A stretch of DNA of 60,257 nt from Ectocarpus siliculosus (GCA_000310025.1 FN649741.1:3328863-3389119); one strand, 5' to 3'; numbered from the stretch's first letter, positions 1 to 12,400 are shown. Translations and numbers: made by a program. The notes: generated by a model from the letters alone, not told the origin.

Positions 1-550
1 AGGGGGTTTCAGCTCATAGCAGTGTTTGTTCCAGCTTGGTCTTGATTGATCGGGAGTGGGACCGAACGTTTCGGCACAACAGCAGTCGGTCTGTAATTTC
101 CTCACAACCCCCCTACTCCTCATGCTCCACCACACCACGACACCACCGAAACCACTGCCGAGCACGAAAGTACTCGGCAACAACAACAGGAGCCCAAAGT
201 GAATGTATTGCCTCTTGTGTCTCGGTGGGTGTTGAGTGTTAAGATGTACAGCATATCCAGTATGCTACAAGTCAGCTGACTTGTAGCATAGTGGATATGC
301 TGTACATCTTAACACTCAACTCACACCGAGACACAAGAGGCAATAGATTTACTTTGGGCTCCTGTTGTTGTTGCCGAGTACTTTCGTGCGCGGCAGTGGT
401 TTTGGTGGTGTGGTGGTGTGGTGGAGCATGAGGAGTAGGGGGGTTGTGGGGAAATTACAGACCGACTGCTGTTGTGCCAAAACGTTCGGCCAAACTCCCG
501 ATCAATCAAGACCAAGCTGGAACAGACACTGCTATGAGCTGAAACACCCT
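1..550. repeat. Spacerless ~550-bp imperfect palindrome
   Basis: Bases 1-275 are the reverse complement of 276-550 with roughly 15 mismatches. The axis lies inside gtcagctgac (271-280) and there is no spacer. The left arm starts at the window edge, so the true arm may be longer. Arm sequence (GT-rich block, gatcaatcaagacc) reappears in the neighbouring ~1-kb tandem repeats, so the palindrome is probably two inverted copies of part of that repeat family. The arm mismatches argue against a simple cloning fold-back artefact. Confidence 0.9.
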
Positions 551-3478
551 ATGAGAATGAAACACTTTGTGCCAGACAAACAATTTCAGGATCTGCTATT
601 TTCCACGGCGCTCACGTTCGTTACCATATCGCCCGATACTCACTCACCGAGACATGTTCTGCGCCACAACCCAACCCAGGTCGGCTATAGAATGAAAGAT
701 CGGGTTGGGTCGAGGATGATGAGCATACATTACAACGGCGTGCAGCGATCACCCAGGCTTTGGTGCGCCCGAGCATCAGCATGGCCAAATGGCCCCGTTG
801 TGCGACACATGTCTTGGTATGCTACATGTATGTCCGCCTGCGCCATTATAGCACCACTGCACTGGTCGGCTGTAGAATGAAACGTTTTACCCGTCGGATC
901 CACCCGTCGATCCGCATCCATCCACCGTTCACCACTCTTCGGCTGTGGCTGAGGGCATGTTGTTTGAGACCGCCACCACACTGGCATGTCTTCAGAGCAT
1001 CCTCCTGGCCAAGTGACCACACAAGTACAGTCAGTCGTGGTCCCGGTTTAGCGGGCCATAGTGTCACAAAATGTGTAAACCGCTAGTTAGTGAGAGAATC
1101 GCCGCTACGGTAGACCAGATTGGCAGATATATTGCAGGTTGACAACCGAAGTGCAGCCGTGCCACGAGATTTTCGGACCGCTATTCCGGGCATCTCGCTA
1201 AACAGGGAACCGCTATATACCGGGACTACGGCTATACATAGTTTGGCCTGTGATGACGTGGATACCATGCACGTGGAATGAATATCGCCCTGGATCGCGG
1301 ATGAACGCGGAGGAACATTTACCCGTCGTCGGATCATGGATCGTGGATCGTGCCGAAGTTCCTTCATGTTGTCGACATAGATTACGGTTTCGTGGGACCG
1401 TTACAGCACGGCCATGTCTTCAACGCACACCCGCTGGCCAATTGGCCAACAATGCATGTATGTGCATGAACACGTGTCCTGCGGCAAGGTGGATATCGGA
1501 TACCGTAATGTCGCGGTTCCGGTGTTGGTGATGTGGTGGTGTGGTGGTGTGTATGGTGGTGTAGTGGGGGTGGGGCGGGTGGGACACCTCCACGGGTGTT
1601 TTGTGTTTGAGTTTGGGGAAGAATGAGAGACAGGCACTGCTGTAAGACTGAAACACTTTGTGCCAGCCAAACTCACTCCCAATCAATCAAGAGACCACCG
1701 CTGGAAGAGACAATAAATCTGTGAGACTCAAGCACTTACAGTAGTGCCAGCCAAACAATTCCACGGTGCTCATCATTGTTTCTACAATATACCCTATCCC
1801 CCGAAACTCACCAATTTGGTTTGCGCCAACACAACAAAGTTCGACGAAATTTGCCAGCGTGCTGTGCGGGACCACCGATTGAGAATGACCACCGTGCCAA
1901 CGGTGCTCGCCCTTACCATGTACAACGGCGTGCAGCGATCGCCCAGGCTGTGGTGCGCCCGAGCATCAGCATGACGAAACGGCCCCGTTGTGCGACACAT
2001 GCATGTAGCTATGTCCACCTGCGCCATGATAGCACTGCATTGGTTGGCTGTAGAATGAAACGTTCTCCCGTCGGATCTATCCGAATCCGTGGATCCACGC
2101 GTCCACCCCTCTACGTCTTCTGTTGTGTCTGAGGACATGTTGTTAGAGACTACCACCACACTGGCATGTCGTCAGAGCACACTCGCTGGCCAAGTGACCA
2201 CACACCACACACGATACGTAGTTTGTGCAGTTTGGGCCTGCGGGGGTGAAGTGGATACTATGGAGGTGAACGGTGGAATGAAAGATCGCCCCGGATCGCG
2301 GATGAACGCGGAGAAACATTTACTGCCCGTCGTCGGATCATGGATGGTCGTGGATCGTGCCGAAGTTCCTTCATGCTGTCGACATACGTAGACTACGGCT
2401 TGGGACCGTTACAGCACGGCCATGTCTTCAACGCACACCCGCTGGCCAATTGGCCAACAACGTATGAATGTGCATGAAAACGTGTCCTGCGGCAAGGTGT
2501 ATATCGAATACCGTGATGTCGCGGTTCCGGTTTTGGTGGTGTGTGGTGGTGTGGTGGGGGTGGGGGGGTGGGATACCCCCCCGGGTGTTTTGTGTTTGAG
2601 TTTGGGGAAAGAATGAGAGACAGACACCTGTTAAGACTGAAACACTTTGTGCCAGCCAAACTCCCAATCAATCAAGACCCCGCTGGAAGAGACAAATGAA
2701 TCTGTGAGACTTAGTGCCAGCCAAACAATTCCAGGGTCTGCTGTCATCCACGGTGCTTACCATTGTTTGTTTCTATACCCTATCGCCCGAAACTCACCAA
2801 TTTGGTCTGCGCCAACACGACGAAATTCGACGAAATTTGCCAGCGTGCTGTGCGGGACCACCGATTGAGAATGACACCGCCGTGCCAACGGTCGTTGCCA
2901 ACGGTGTTCGCGTAGCGATCACCCAGGCTGTTGTGTGCCCGAGCATCAGCATGACCAAAAGGGCCCCGTTGTGCGACACATGTGCATTGGTATGCTACGT
3001 GTATGTCCGCCTGCGTCATGGCCCGCTGGTCGGCTGTAGAATGAAACGTTCACCCGTCGGATCCATCGGTGGATCCGTGTCCACCCCTCTACTTCTTTTG
3101 CTGTGGCTGGAGGGCATGTTGTTGGATACCGCCACAACACTGGCATGTTGTCAGAGCACACTCGCTGGCCAAAAGTGACGACACACCACATACGACATGT
3201 AGTTCGGGGGTGAGGTGGATATCATGCTGGTGCACGGTGGAATGAATGATTGCCTCCCTGGGTCGCGGACGGATCAAGATATTTTCGTCGGATGGTGTCC
3301 CTTTGTACTCCTTTTGCTGTTCACACGAGTTGTCGGAGTCAGCCACCTCACCGTAACATGTTCACCGCACACACTCACGCTGGTCACATGGCCAGACAAG
3401 TGGTACCTGCATACGCATCCTGCGGCGAGGTGGCTACGTACAAATGGTTTCATGTGAAATATCGCATGGGATCACGGA
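551..3478. repeat. Three diverged ~1-kb tandem repeats
   Basis: Blocks starting with gaaacactttgtgccag recur at about 558, 1649 and 2640. Inside each unit the same ordered landmarks return: gcgatcncccaggct at ~741, ~1931 and ~2912; the gaatgaaacgtt/cccgtcgga block; a gctggccaa block; and (in units 1 and 2) a GGT/GTG-rich tract. Unit lengths are about 1190 and 980 bp. No long conserved reading frame runs through the units, so they look like non-coding tandem repeats, perhaps remnants of a non-autonomous element. The family also supplies the arms of the palindrome to the left. Confidence 0.8.
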
Positions 3479-3487
3479 TGATCAAGT

Positions 3488-3711
3488 GCCGCAAGAGGCG
3501 GACAGAGGGCACCCCCCCTAGACCGACTTACAACGTTCCATCGCGCAACCAAGGGGGTGCGCACAGAACCCGTCTACGGAAAGCCCTGGGCGGCATGTTT
3601 CCAAAAGCCACCATTTTTGGTGGTGGCACAAGCTTGGTTGTGGAGCAATCGAGCTCTGAAAATCGGTCAAAGGGCTTGCCATCCCTCCGCCTCGAACGGT
3701 AAATTTTCGTT
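3488..3711. mobile_element. MITE with 9-bp target-site duplication
   Basis: The 224-bp element begins gccgcaagaggcggac and its right end carries the imperfect inverted match tccgcctcgaacggt. It is bounded by an exact 9-bp direct repeat, tgatcaagt, at 3479-3487 and 3712-3720. A related copy with better terminal inverted repeats lies in a RIO2 intron (10537-10762). A 9-bp duplication is typical of Mutator-like elements; the superfamily is inferred from that alone. No coding capacity. Confidence 0.7.
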
Positions 3712-3794
3712 TGATCAAGTAGGGATCGCGATCACAACTTTCATTCGATCGAAACAGAGAAACTTCGGACAATAAAACCATTATTGCTTTTTTC

Positions 3795-3945
3795 GGGGAT
3801 AGCGCTCACTACCCCAATTTGCAACTGGGGTAATGTGAGAAAAACCTCTCCGTTGGTGCCACCGCACCGAGCTTCGAACTTACCCCACAAGTCAGAAAAA
3901 TGAAACATGATAACCTTACCAACTGAGACTCCGGTGACCACCATA
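3795..3945 (-). mobile_element. tRNA-derived SINE, copy 1
   Basis: Read on the minus strand, this segment has a tRNA-like head: an A-box-like stretch (gtctcagttggtaagg) and a B-box-like stretch (aagttcgaagctcggtgc), followed by gagaggtttttctcaca and a short hairpin (accccaatttgcaactgggg on the plus strand). A second copy at 7790-7890 shares the B box plus the same downstream gaga/ttt/ctcaca motif, which makes an interspersed SINE more likely than a degraded tRNA gene. Confidence 0.5.
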
Positions 3946-4872
3946 GCAGCCTTATCGCTCTACGAAGTGCTACATGTCGCAAGGGCAACGGTAGCTGTTG
4001 CCATGCGGAGACATACCTGCCCGATCCTGGCAACGGAAAATCTTTCACCACAACCAAAATATGAAGAAACCAACACCACCGGTCACTACAGTCCCGGTTC
4101 CCCTCGCAGCGGGTCGATTAAAAAAAAACGCCGCGCTCGAGGGGATCAAACCGACACGAGACACAATAAAAGAACCCAGGAGAATGTGGTTTTCACGCAC
4201 GCCGAACAACATCATTAAAAAGAGACTACCATAAGTCACACCTAGAGGTTGGTATCCGGGTCTTGCATGCTCAATATTAGAGTATCAATGGAACACGCCT
4301 TTCCACTTCCAGGAAGGGGACGGATATTCTTAGGAAACGCGAAAAAAATGCAGCTCTCGAGTAGATGAGCCGAGAGGGAATATGATTCAATACACTTGCA
4401 CACTACAAAAAAAAATTCCTACTTGCACGATGTACATGTGGTATTCTACTATTCCAGGCAGACCACCACCTTTGCCTCCTGGGTCGCCCGGTGGAGAGTC
4501 GACATCACCAAGGGTGGAGCAGGCTCCACAAAAATCCACCAGAGCATTCGTCGACAGCAACAAAAATAACACGCATTCAAACCGAGTACATACGTGGGGG
4601 ACCAAGGGACCAACCAGAAAAAATCAGGAGCAGCAGCAGCGACCAACGCCGCCGGAACATTTGATGGCGTGGGTGACGCAAGATGCCTCCACCAACTACC
4701 CCCAAAACTGTACAACGGGAGAAGTCCTCTCGACAACGGCCGGAACATCGGCGAACAACGCTTGGTGTAGGGGCACGGGGGCCGGAAACCGTCGCGGGAG
4801 CCGCACACGACCAGCAACAGCAACCCCCTCTTTCCCGCCATAATCATCCATGCCCTAGCGCCTCTCCCACCC
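3946..4872. other. Intergenic, nothing recognised
   Basis: No convincing coding region, repeat or RNA gene was recognised here. It is the 3' flank of the minus-strand methyltransferase gene and presumably holds its 3' UTR. Open frames present are short and have no recognisable domains. Confidence 0.5.
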
Positions 4873-7800
4873 TCACGCTTGACGGCGAACAGGCACCTTC
4901 TCCCCCGCTTCTCCGCTGAACAGGCCCTCCTTCTTTTCCGCGACTCTCTCGGCGGCGCTCGCGACCCTCTCCTTGTCCACGCCAGCGAACATCCCCTCCG
5001 CGGCATCGCTTAGGAGGCCCTGCTCGGGCCCGTGCAGGACGCTCACAACCTCCCCGACGACGATGGTGGCCGGCGCCTTCACCTTCAGCCCGCGCGCCAC
5101 CTTCGAAATCGTGTCCACGGTGCCCTTGATGACCCTGCCAAGCGTTGTAGCATCAAGCAGCGCGGAGGGAGGAAACGATGGGCAGGCGGTGGTGGTGGGG
5201 GCTGCAACAACGGGAGGGATGCGTGTATATGCCTTCGTAGGGAAAAGAGGAGTGAATATCGGCATCGTCAAAGGAGCCAACTTATGGAGAGTATAAAAGA
5301 GAAGCCACGGCTACCAGAGTTTTCGAGCTAGGGCAAGCGAACCGAACTCCCACGCCATCACCGAACATTTTTTCCCGTCCAAACTCCGCCACGATAAAAA
5401 CGGCCACCGCCACCATGTATGGACTCAGGACGAAATACACACAAGGGCGACCCACCGCTTGTCGTAAGCGCAAGAGACACAAGACTACCAGAACCAAACC
5501 CCACTACAACACAACCGAACAGACCGTGGCGTCTGCTGCACGCGCGACGCAGAAAGCAGCCCCCCCCCCGGACGACTCAATACCTTTGTCGAGGAGTGGA
5601 GGCGTTCTCGATGATGGCCACGGGGGTGTCTGTCGGGTAGGAGCGGCGCACGAGGTCTGCGCACAGCTCCTCCAAGCGACCGATCGCCATGAGGAAGACG
5701 GCCGTCTTCTGCGGGTGGTAGTCGCAGATGTCCGGGCGCGCGTAGTCCTGCCCGTAACCGGTGCCCAGGGTTACCTGTCCGACCGTTCGAGGGGCGTTGG
5801 GCGGTGAACGAACGTCCGGGAAAAGCATCTATGTACATACTCCCCTGCATCAACCATACATGACACAAGATAAGACACCCCACACAGTCTACCGCGCCCG
5901 GTGGCAATACGTTCATGGATCCAAGAGATAGACCTACTGCCAGATCAAGTAGTAGGGCGGCATACGAGACCACACATACACCCACGGAGCCGTAACACAC
6001 CCGGTGATACTTCTGATATACAAACTAATGTATTTTGTAGGGGGTGCTTTCCTGTGTCGCAAACAGAATACCGCGAAGTACCGGCGCAAGAGGTCAATAC
6101 AAGGTGCCTCCAAGAATTCATGCCAACAAGAAGCGCTCGCAAACACACGCCCGCAATCGAGAACGAAAGCGCGTGACAAACAAAGAACTCCAGATACAAA
6201 TGTTCAGTGTATAGGCTTAAACAATAAGCCCAGTTCTCAGCTGCTTTCCCTCTACTCACTGTTACGACTTCAGCACATCCCTCTCGACTGTGGTTATATC
6301 TCGAACGGGTAGTCTTTCTGTGAGATTATGGTTGACTTTCTAAGGAACTCCCCCGCTGTGACCCCCCTCCCCGTTCACCTGTGTCGCAACCCCCCGGTGG
6401 GTCACGGGGACCCCCCCGAGCAAGGGCGCCGAAAACACCGAGGATATCCCCGGCACCACCTTCGGCTCCACCCCCAGCTCGCGCATCACCAGGACCTCCT
6501 CGCCGCCCCGGCCGAAGATGAACGGGTCCCCGATCTTGAGCCGGACGACGTGCTTGCCGGCAGACAGCCCCTCTCGCATCCAGCGGTAGATCTCGCGCTG
6601 GGCCTGTTCCGCGCAGCCCGGGTACTTGCGCGCCACGCGCAGCTCGCCTTCTACCTGATCGCGATTTCGATTCGGGATGAGGGGGTCGGGTTGTTATTGG
6701 AAGAGGTATCTTCACACGTTATTTTCATTGTATCTTAGGGCGTGTCTTAACGCTCTAGACCAAACAGGGAACAGGGAACTCGGAATTCCCTGTTCCGTGT
6801 CGTTGTGTCTTAACATACACCTCATTTCCAGGGAACATGGAACACTTGGGCGCGCGCGTGCGGCCCGCATGTCCTCAAAGGTAACAAATACAACCATCGG
6901 ATGCAGAAAGACGAGTGGGGGGTAGATGAAGGAGGAGGTGGTGTAGGTTTCGAAGGAACCTGCTGACGAGCGCACATCAAATACGTGTGCTAGGTATCGG
7001 CAAGAACAGGCGGTGCTCGTCATGCAACCCGCACCCTCGCCAGCAGTGCTCTGGAAGGCTTGCTTTTTGAGTTGTGGTCCATGGCAGCTTGCCGTTTCTT
7101 CGACACTTTATGTTCCTCCATACAACGGCCTCGCGACCATCCGCCGCCGTTTTTTTTGCATGCGAGTCCAAGCGAGACACGCGATGATGGCGGCAATGCT
7201 TGTATACTGCTTGAACTGGTAGCATGCAGCCTGTGGCAGCCACATGCCCGAGAGTGATCACACACATCCCATCACGTCCTGAATTGCCACCGAAGAGCCC
7301 GTGTTTCACGTTCCCTATGGTCTGTTGGCTAATTTTAATGAACTTTTTCCTTAAAATTATTGTGCGACGTAACTACCTCAAACAGGGAACGTGTGTCGCA
7401 TTTCTTGTTTCCAAGAAAGTTATTTTATGTGGCCAGCCAATCAGACAATGATTCCGAGTTCCCTGTTCCCTGTCCAGAACAGGGACGTTAAGACACTCCC
7501 TTCCTCAGAAGTATTTCTATTGGAATCACCCCGTTATGTTCAGGACGTCCTTGTCCTCATACATTTCGGTACAATTCTTGGACGAACCAACCCGAGGTCA
7601 GACAGGAGGAAAAAACACAAGGGGGGTTTCTTTGTCCGCGTGGTGATTCCCTTGATTTCTATCGCTGTTATGGAAGGTTTCTCGGCCGTTCCTTTCCTTT
7701 TGTTGCGACCGTGAAGTCGGATATTGTAATTTTGTATTTTTCACGTAATTCAACTGCTGTACGCAGGAAGTTATCGCACTCCAACATTGTTTGGGCATAC

Positions 7801-9186
7801 ATACCGCTGTGAGAAATCTCCCAGATCGTGTGACTGCACCGAGATTCGAACCCACGTTCCAAACACCAGACAACTGCGAGGTTACCTTCTATTGTGTACT
7901 ATGTCTGTGTTCGCGATGTTCAGCCGGAGGTTTGGATAAATTCCGTTCGCCTGCCAACATATGGTAGTGGATACCTTGGGCACCACTGGCCGAAATTGGA
8001 CAGGAGGACAAGATGTTTTGGCGCCCGAAGAAGGTTCCCCGGTGAAAGAGCATGTAGGGTTACGGTTGACAGAAGGCACAGGGCGACCACAAAGAACGAC
8101 GTTCTCTAAACAAGAAGGCTTGGTAGGAGAATGCTTATGTACAAAGGGACAGCAGTAGTTTTACGGGAACAATCTGAGCAAACATGCAGCAACCGTCCCA
8201 AAACCTTGCGCGTACAAAACGTGCGACCTCAGCTTGCGGCACGGCCAGATTGTGTTGTGCTGCCGAGAAGTTGCTTGGCAGTTCATCCGTTTTGTTTCTT
8301 CACTCCGCACAGCAGTCAATCTTGGCGACCTTTGTAGGTTGTTGCCGTCACAATCAGCAATCAGCCGAACCAAACTCTCCGCTTGACTCAAATCACACCG
8401 ATACGAACCGTTATTTCGCCACAGCAGGCAGTCTGGCGCTACTCTCTGGGTAGGTGGCTCCTTCCCCTAGAGGGGCACTCAGACCACAAGCCCGACTTGC
8501 AGCCTTGCTCCAATAGTCAGCTGACGCAAGCAAGCAACACCCATGCATAGCAGCAGCGGTGCCAACCTCGGCGAGACTGCTGTAAAAGCGCGAGTATAAC
8601 ACACCCAGAAGTGATGTCTCCGCTGGCTGGCAGTTATGTGGCAGTTGCATTCGACCGACCGTCAGCAGGGTTTGACGTGTTCCCCTTTGCAAAAAAAAAA
8701 GCTCACCAGTCCCAGTATCTCCTTGGAGACGAGCCGGTCCGCGATGACCAGGTCGGCCGACTGCAGCTCCCGCAGGCCGGCGACCGTGAGCAGGTCGGGA
8801 TCGCCGGGCCCGGAGCCCACTAGGGAACACGTCCCGATCTCCACCCCGTCCCTCGGTTCCCAACCGTCCGTGTGGTCTGTGGGGACAACACCGCCCGCTG
8901 GCGCCGACCCAGCGAGAGGAGAGGAGGAGGAGGAGGAGGAGGAGGACCAACGAGGATACCCGCCTTGTAGCAGCCCCCGTCTCTGCTGGCTGGGATGCTG
9001 CTGAGACGCTCGCCCTGCTGCTGGCGCAACTGCTGCTGCTGCTGCTGTTGCGGAAGAAAAGGGGGAGTGCAACGTGCCGGCGGGCGGCGGCACAAAGGCC
9101 GACGCACTCCCGTCGCAGGTCAGGGTCACCGCCAGCATCGCCGCCAGCGCCCGCGGACGTCTTCGTCGCCTCGTTGATTCTGTCAT
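4873..9186 (-). CDS. Plastid uroporphyrinogen-III C-methyltransferase (SUMT, siroheme synthesis)
   Basis: Four exons on the minus strand: 9186-8707, 6654-6379, 5774-5584, 5134-4873. Phases close to a 402-residue protein. The enzyme uses S-adenosylmethionine to methylate uroporphyrinogen III at C2 and C7, giving precorrin-2, the siroheme precursor needed by sulfite and nitrite reductases. Residues 1-30 are a signal peptide ending in the plastid motif ASAF (Phe31 at the presumed cleavage site), followed by a Ser/Ala-rich transit region. Catalytic-domain motifs are [12 protein letters not shown] (~123-134), DRLVSKEIL, a [11 protein letters not shown] block, [13 protein letters not shown] (~201-213), THRGVATQ and, in the last exon, [14 protein letters not shown] tail of about 50 residues rich in Ala and Glu follows the domain. 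The first Met in the open frame (9297) was rejected because starting at 9186 gives the proper signal peptide. It shares a short divergent promoter with RIO2. Confidence 0.9.
6264..6325 (+). repeat. Short interspersed repeat R1, copy 1
   Basis: A ~60-bp sequence running from ttcagcacatccctctcgac to gggtagtctttctgtg lies in the second methyltransferase intron (between exons 2 and 3). Close relatives lie at 33512-33573 and 43115-43165, and one at 29168-29235 plus 33041-33060 has been split by a retrotransposon. All four sit in introns of different genes. No terminal repeats or coding capacity were seen, and the nature of the element is unknown. Confidence 0.6.
6738..7500. mobile_element. 763-bp terminal-inverted-repeat element (Harbinger-like MITE)
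   Basis: The left end, gggcgtgtcttaacg followed by aacagggaacagggaactcg, is mirrored at the right end by cgagttccctgttccctg and cgttaagacactccc. This gives terminal inverted repeats of about 50 bp. It sits in the first intron of the methyltransferase gene. Flanks are TTA on the left and TTC on the right, compatible with a mutated 3-bp TWA target duplication of PIF/Harbinger elements. No transposase frame is present, so it is non-autonomous. Confidence 0.7.
7790..7890 (-). mobile_element. tRNA-derived SINE, copy 2
   Basis: On the minus strand the segment contains a good B box (gtgggttcgaatctcggtgc) and an A-box-like gtaacctcgcagttgtctgg, then gagatttctcaca. The B box and the tail motif match copy 1 at 3795-3945. 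The acceptor stem and anticodon arm do not fold as a functional tRNA by eye, so a SINE within the methyltransferase intron is preferred to a tRNA gene. Confidence 0.5.
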
Positions 9187-9469
9187 TGTGTCTGGGAAAA
9201 GCTCGGTGGACAGCAGTGGTGGCGCGTTGTGTGCGTGTGTGTGACGTGAGTGAGGTGCAGCACAGCAGTCACAGTCGCGCAGCAACTGTGCCGCCAAGAG
9301 GGGGCTCGCAGATGGTTTTATGGATAGGACAGATACCTCAGTGCCTAAGACGGGTTCCGGACCATTTCTGTGCCCCCCATTTCGGTGGTCGATGGTGCAG
9401 TCAAACTACAGCTAGGCAGGCAAGGAGCGGAGGAGTACCGCGACCGCAGCAGCGGGTTACCCGTCAAAC
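9187..9469. promoter_or_regulatory. Divergent promoter region, SUMT / RIO2
   Basis: Only 283 bp separate the methyltransferase start codon (minus strand, 9186) from the RIO2 start codon (plus strand, 9470). This must hold both 5' UTRs and both core promoters. No TATA box was recognised. A short g/t alternating run (gtgtgcgtgtgtgtgacgtga, about 9228-9248) is present. That it acts as a promoter is inference from gene arrangement. Confidence 0.45.
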
Positions 9470-12400
9470 ATGGTGAAGCTGGATGTGACCTGCATGCGCC
9501 ATCTGTCGAAGCACGACATCAGGGTGCTCACGGCCGTGGAGGTAGGTGGTTGCTCGTGCAAGCTTGGGTCACCACTTGCGCATCGTAATACACGTACCCA
9601 CAGGCACCAAGCACGGACATCTGTTCGTTCCTAGCTCCTCCAGCGGCAAGGCCTCAGGCAGCCTGGTGTACAAACTAACTGGTTACACGGTGGCCATCCG
9701 CACCATTTTTGACGGGTTCTCGCTGCCCCTGGCCTACGAGTTCACCAACGACGAGTTTGAAATACTAGTTGGTCCCCGTAACAAGGTACAAGGCGGTAGG
9801 TTACCCCGCCACTTGCTGTTACTGCTGTGCATACGTTTTTTCTTTCCCTCGTTCGTTCACGGCGGGGACGCCGTTGTTGGCATGATTCTGTAGAGAGCCA
9901 TAGGCTGCTGTCTATGCGTGCTGCTGTCGTGCCGTCGGCCTGCCGCAGGGAGTGACCAGCCCTCGGCAACCGGAAGACGAAATGTCAGATTATTTGACGG
10001 CATGTCCAATACATATGTAGGCGTGCATGTATGGCGACCTCCCTCACAACGGTGATGCCACAAGAGGCAGTGACGAAGCAACTACTTAGAAGTACATGTA
10101 GATACAGATAGAACGCGGAGAGGGAAGGGGGAGAGGAAACGCAGCAACAATGGCTGCTGGGTTGTCGTGTTGCGTCCCGCGACGTTTTACTCCCATCAGA
10201 ACGAAGCTGGCTGCATCCGTTCCCCTGCCATGGAGTACTCGCTGCACCTGTCGCCACGATACGTGATTGGCCGAACGTGCTGCCCCTGGGGGGTGGGAAG
10301 CCCTAATCCTTGTCTCTAACGCCCGCTTGCTTGCGCCATTGGCTTGCTTCTTGCCGCAGATGGGGATGAAGAACCACGACCTCGTGCCCGTGGAGCTGAT
10401 CTCGAGCATCGCCAAGCTCCGGCACGGCGGAACGCACAGGATACTGTCCACCCTCCTCACCTTCAAGCTCATCGCTCACGACCGCTCCTCCTATGACGGT
10501 CAGTGCGCGCCGCCCGCCCGAGTGGGGGCGTACTGTGCCGTAAGAGGCGGACATATGACCCCCCCAAGACCGATTTTCAAAAGATCGATTACTCCTAAGC
10601 GAGCTTATACCAACACCAACAATGATGGTTTTGGAAACATGTTGTCGAGGGCTTTCCGTAGACGTATCGGGCCCTTTCCGTACCCCGTTTGGTTGTGGAG
10701 CCCGCTGAACTTCGAAAGTCCATCAACTGCAGGGGAGGTGCGAACTTTCCGCCTCTTGCGGTACGTTGAGGTGGCCGTGGTGACTTGGTTCGCCCTCGGT
10801 CACTGCTGTGCCGAGTATAGTAGGAAAGAAAAATTGTGCTTCATTGGGCATTTGTTTTGTTTTCAACACGGAGAACGTTGAAAGGTTCCCAGGCATAGCC
10901 CCTAGCGTGCACCCGGCGCTTGTAGGTCAGGACGCCAGGACCTGGACTTGCCTTTCGCCCAACGTTGGGCATCGTTTTCCACAACCGAGCCTCTCTCGCC
11001 GCCCCCGCTCAACGTTCTCTCCCCCGTGCGGACGGGGCTCGTTGGCGTTTTTTTTTCTGGCCAATACCACCCCCCGCAGCACCCTACAGTTCGCGCCCTC
11101 ACGTAAGCTTGCTGCAAACAAATGGAGCCTTGACAAACTTAAAATCTTCTTAGAACTTCAACACGATTTATGTTCAAGAGCCCCTACGCTATAAATTGAA
11201 CCTATGTAGCGGCCTTTTGTAGCCTTGCCCTATGCATTGGAACTATCAACTCCAGCCACGGCCTAAAGTAGATGCGCGCGCTCACGTTACTACAACTTCT
11301 TGTCGTGTATCAGGGTACCGGCTGACGTACTCGGGGTACGACATCCTGGCCCTCAATGTGCTCCAGGCCCGGGGGCACATCTGCGCCGTCGGCAGCAAGA
11401 TCGGCATGGGGAAGGAGGCCGACATCTACATGGCGCAGACCCCCGACGGGGACCAGGTGGTGCTCAAGCTGCACCGCCTGGGAAGGACGTCGTTCAAGGC
11501 CGTCAAGAACAAGCGCGACTACCTCAAGAGCCGGACGTCGGTGTCCTGGCTGTACATGTCGCGGCTCTCCGCGCTGAAGGAGTTCGCCTTCATGACGGCG
11601 CTGTTCCAGCACGGGTTCCCGACGCCCACGCCGCTCGATCACAACAGGTGTTGAGGCGTTTTCGTGTGGATGGATGGATGGGTGGGTGGGTGGGTCCCGT
11701 TTCTCCGCTCATGTGTGCTGTTTGTCGCCTTTTTTGGTCAGCTCGAGTTTCTTGATCGCTGGTGCTCTGTGGTCGGCTCCAAACCGCGTTTGGCTCCGCC
11801 TCTTGAGATCGACGCTTGGGCCAAGGAAGCACGTGAACTTCGACATAGAACCATGTGCTCTACGCTGCGATACCCGTTTGAGTGGGGGTTCAATTGCTTT
11901 TGCTCTTTGTCGGGTGCTATTCTCGTGTGGACATGATTTTCCCGACGGGTGAACGTGTGATCCGGGGCAAACCTCACCGTTATGTGCGTTAAAGACAGGA
12001 GTACCCGACAATCCGCTGGGGACGGACCGCCGACCCGGGCTACACCTAGCTTGGCGAGTTCGGCAAAGCTCGATCAATCGATCGTTTGCCGTCGCAATGG
12101 CGTACTCCAACAAATATGTCGACGTGTGTCAATTCGAAAGAGCGAACGCACCAAACAGCGACAATCGCTCCACAGAAAAGTGTTGGAGAGAGGAGATTGC
12201 ACTTTCAGTGCCGCTTGGGGAAACTGGCAGCGTACTCTTCTAGAGGCGCATTTTTCGCTGCCCTCCATTCCACTCCATTCCGCATGTGAGGAGAGTAGAA
12301 CCACGGGAAAGACAACAAGCACCTTGCGGACAACCGATGCGTCCTGGTCTGTCGTCTTCGTCGTCATTATCTTCTTTTATCGCCCGTCGTTTCGATTCAA

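Noticed and set aside
7801-7880. Functional tRNA gene
   Set aside because: A good B box exists but no convincing acceptor stem or anticodon arm, and the motif is shared with a second dispersed copy, favouring a SINE.
8411-8950. 179-codon minus-strand frame overlapping the methyltransferase first exon
   Set aside because: It is the same strand in another frame as exon 1; the SUMT frame has the plastid presequence and motifs.
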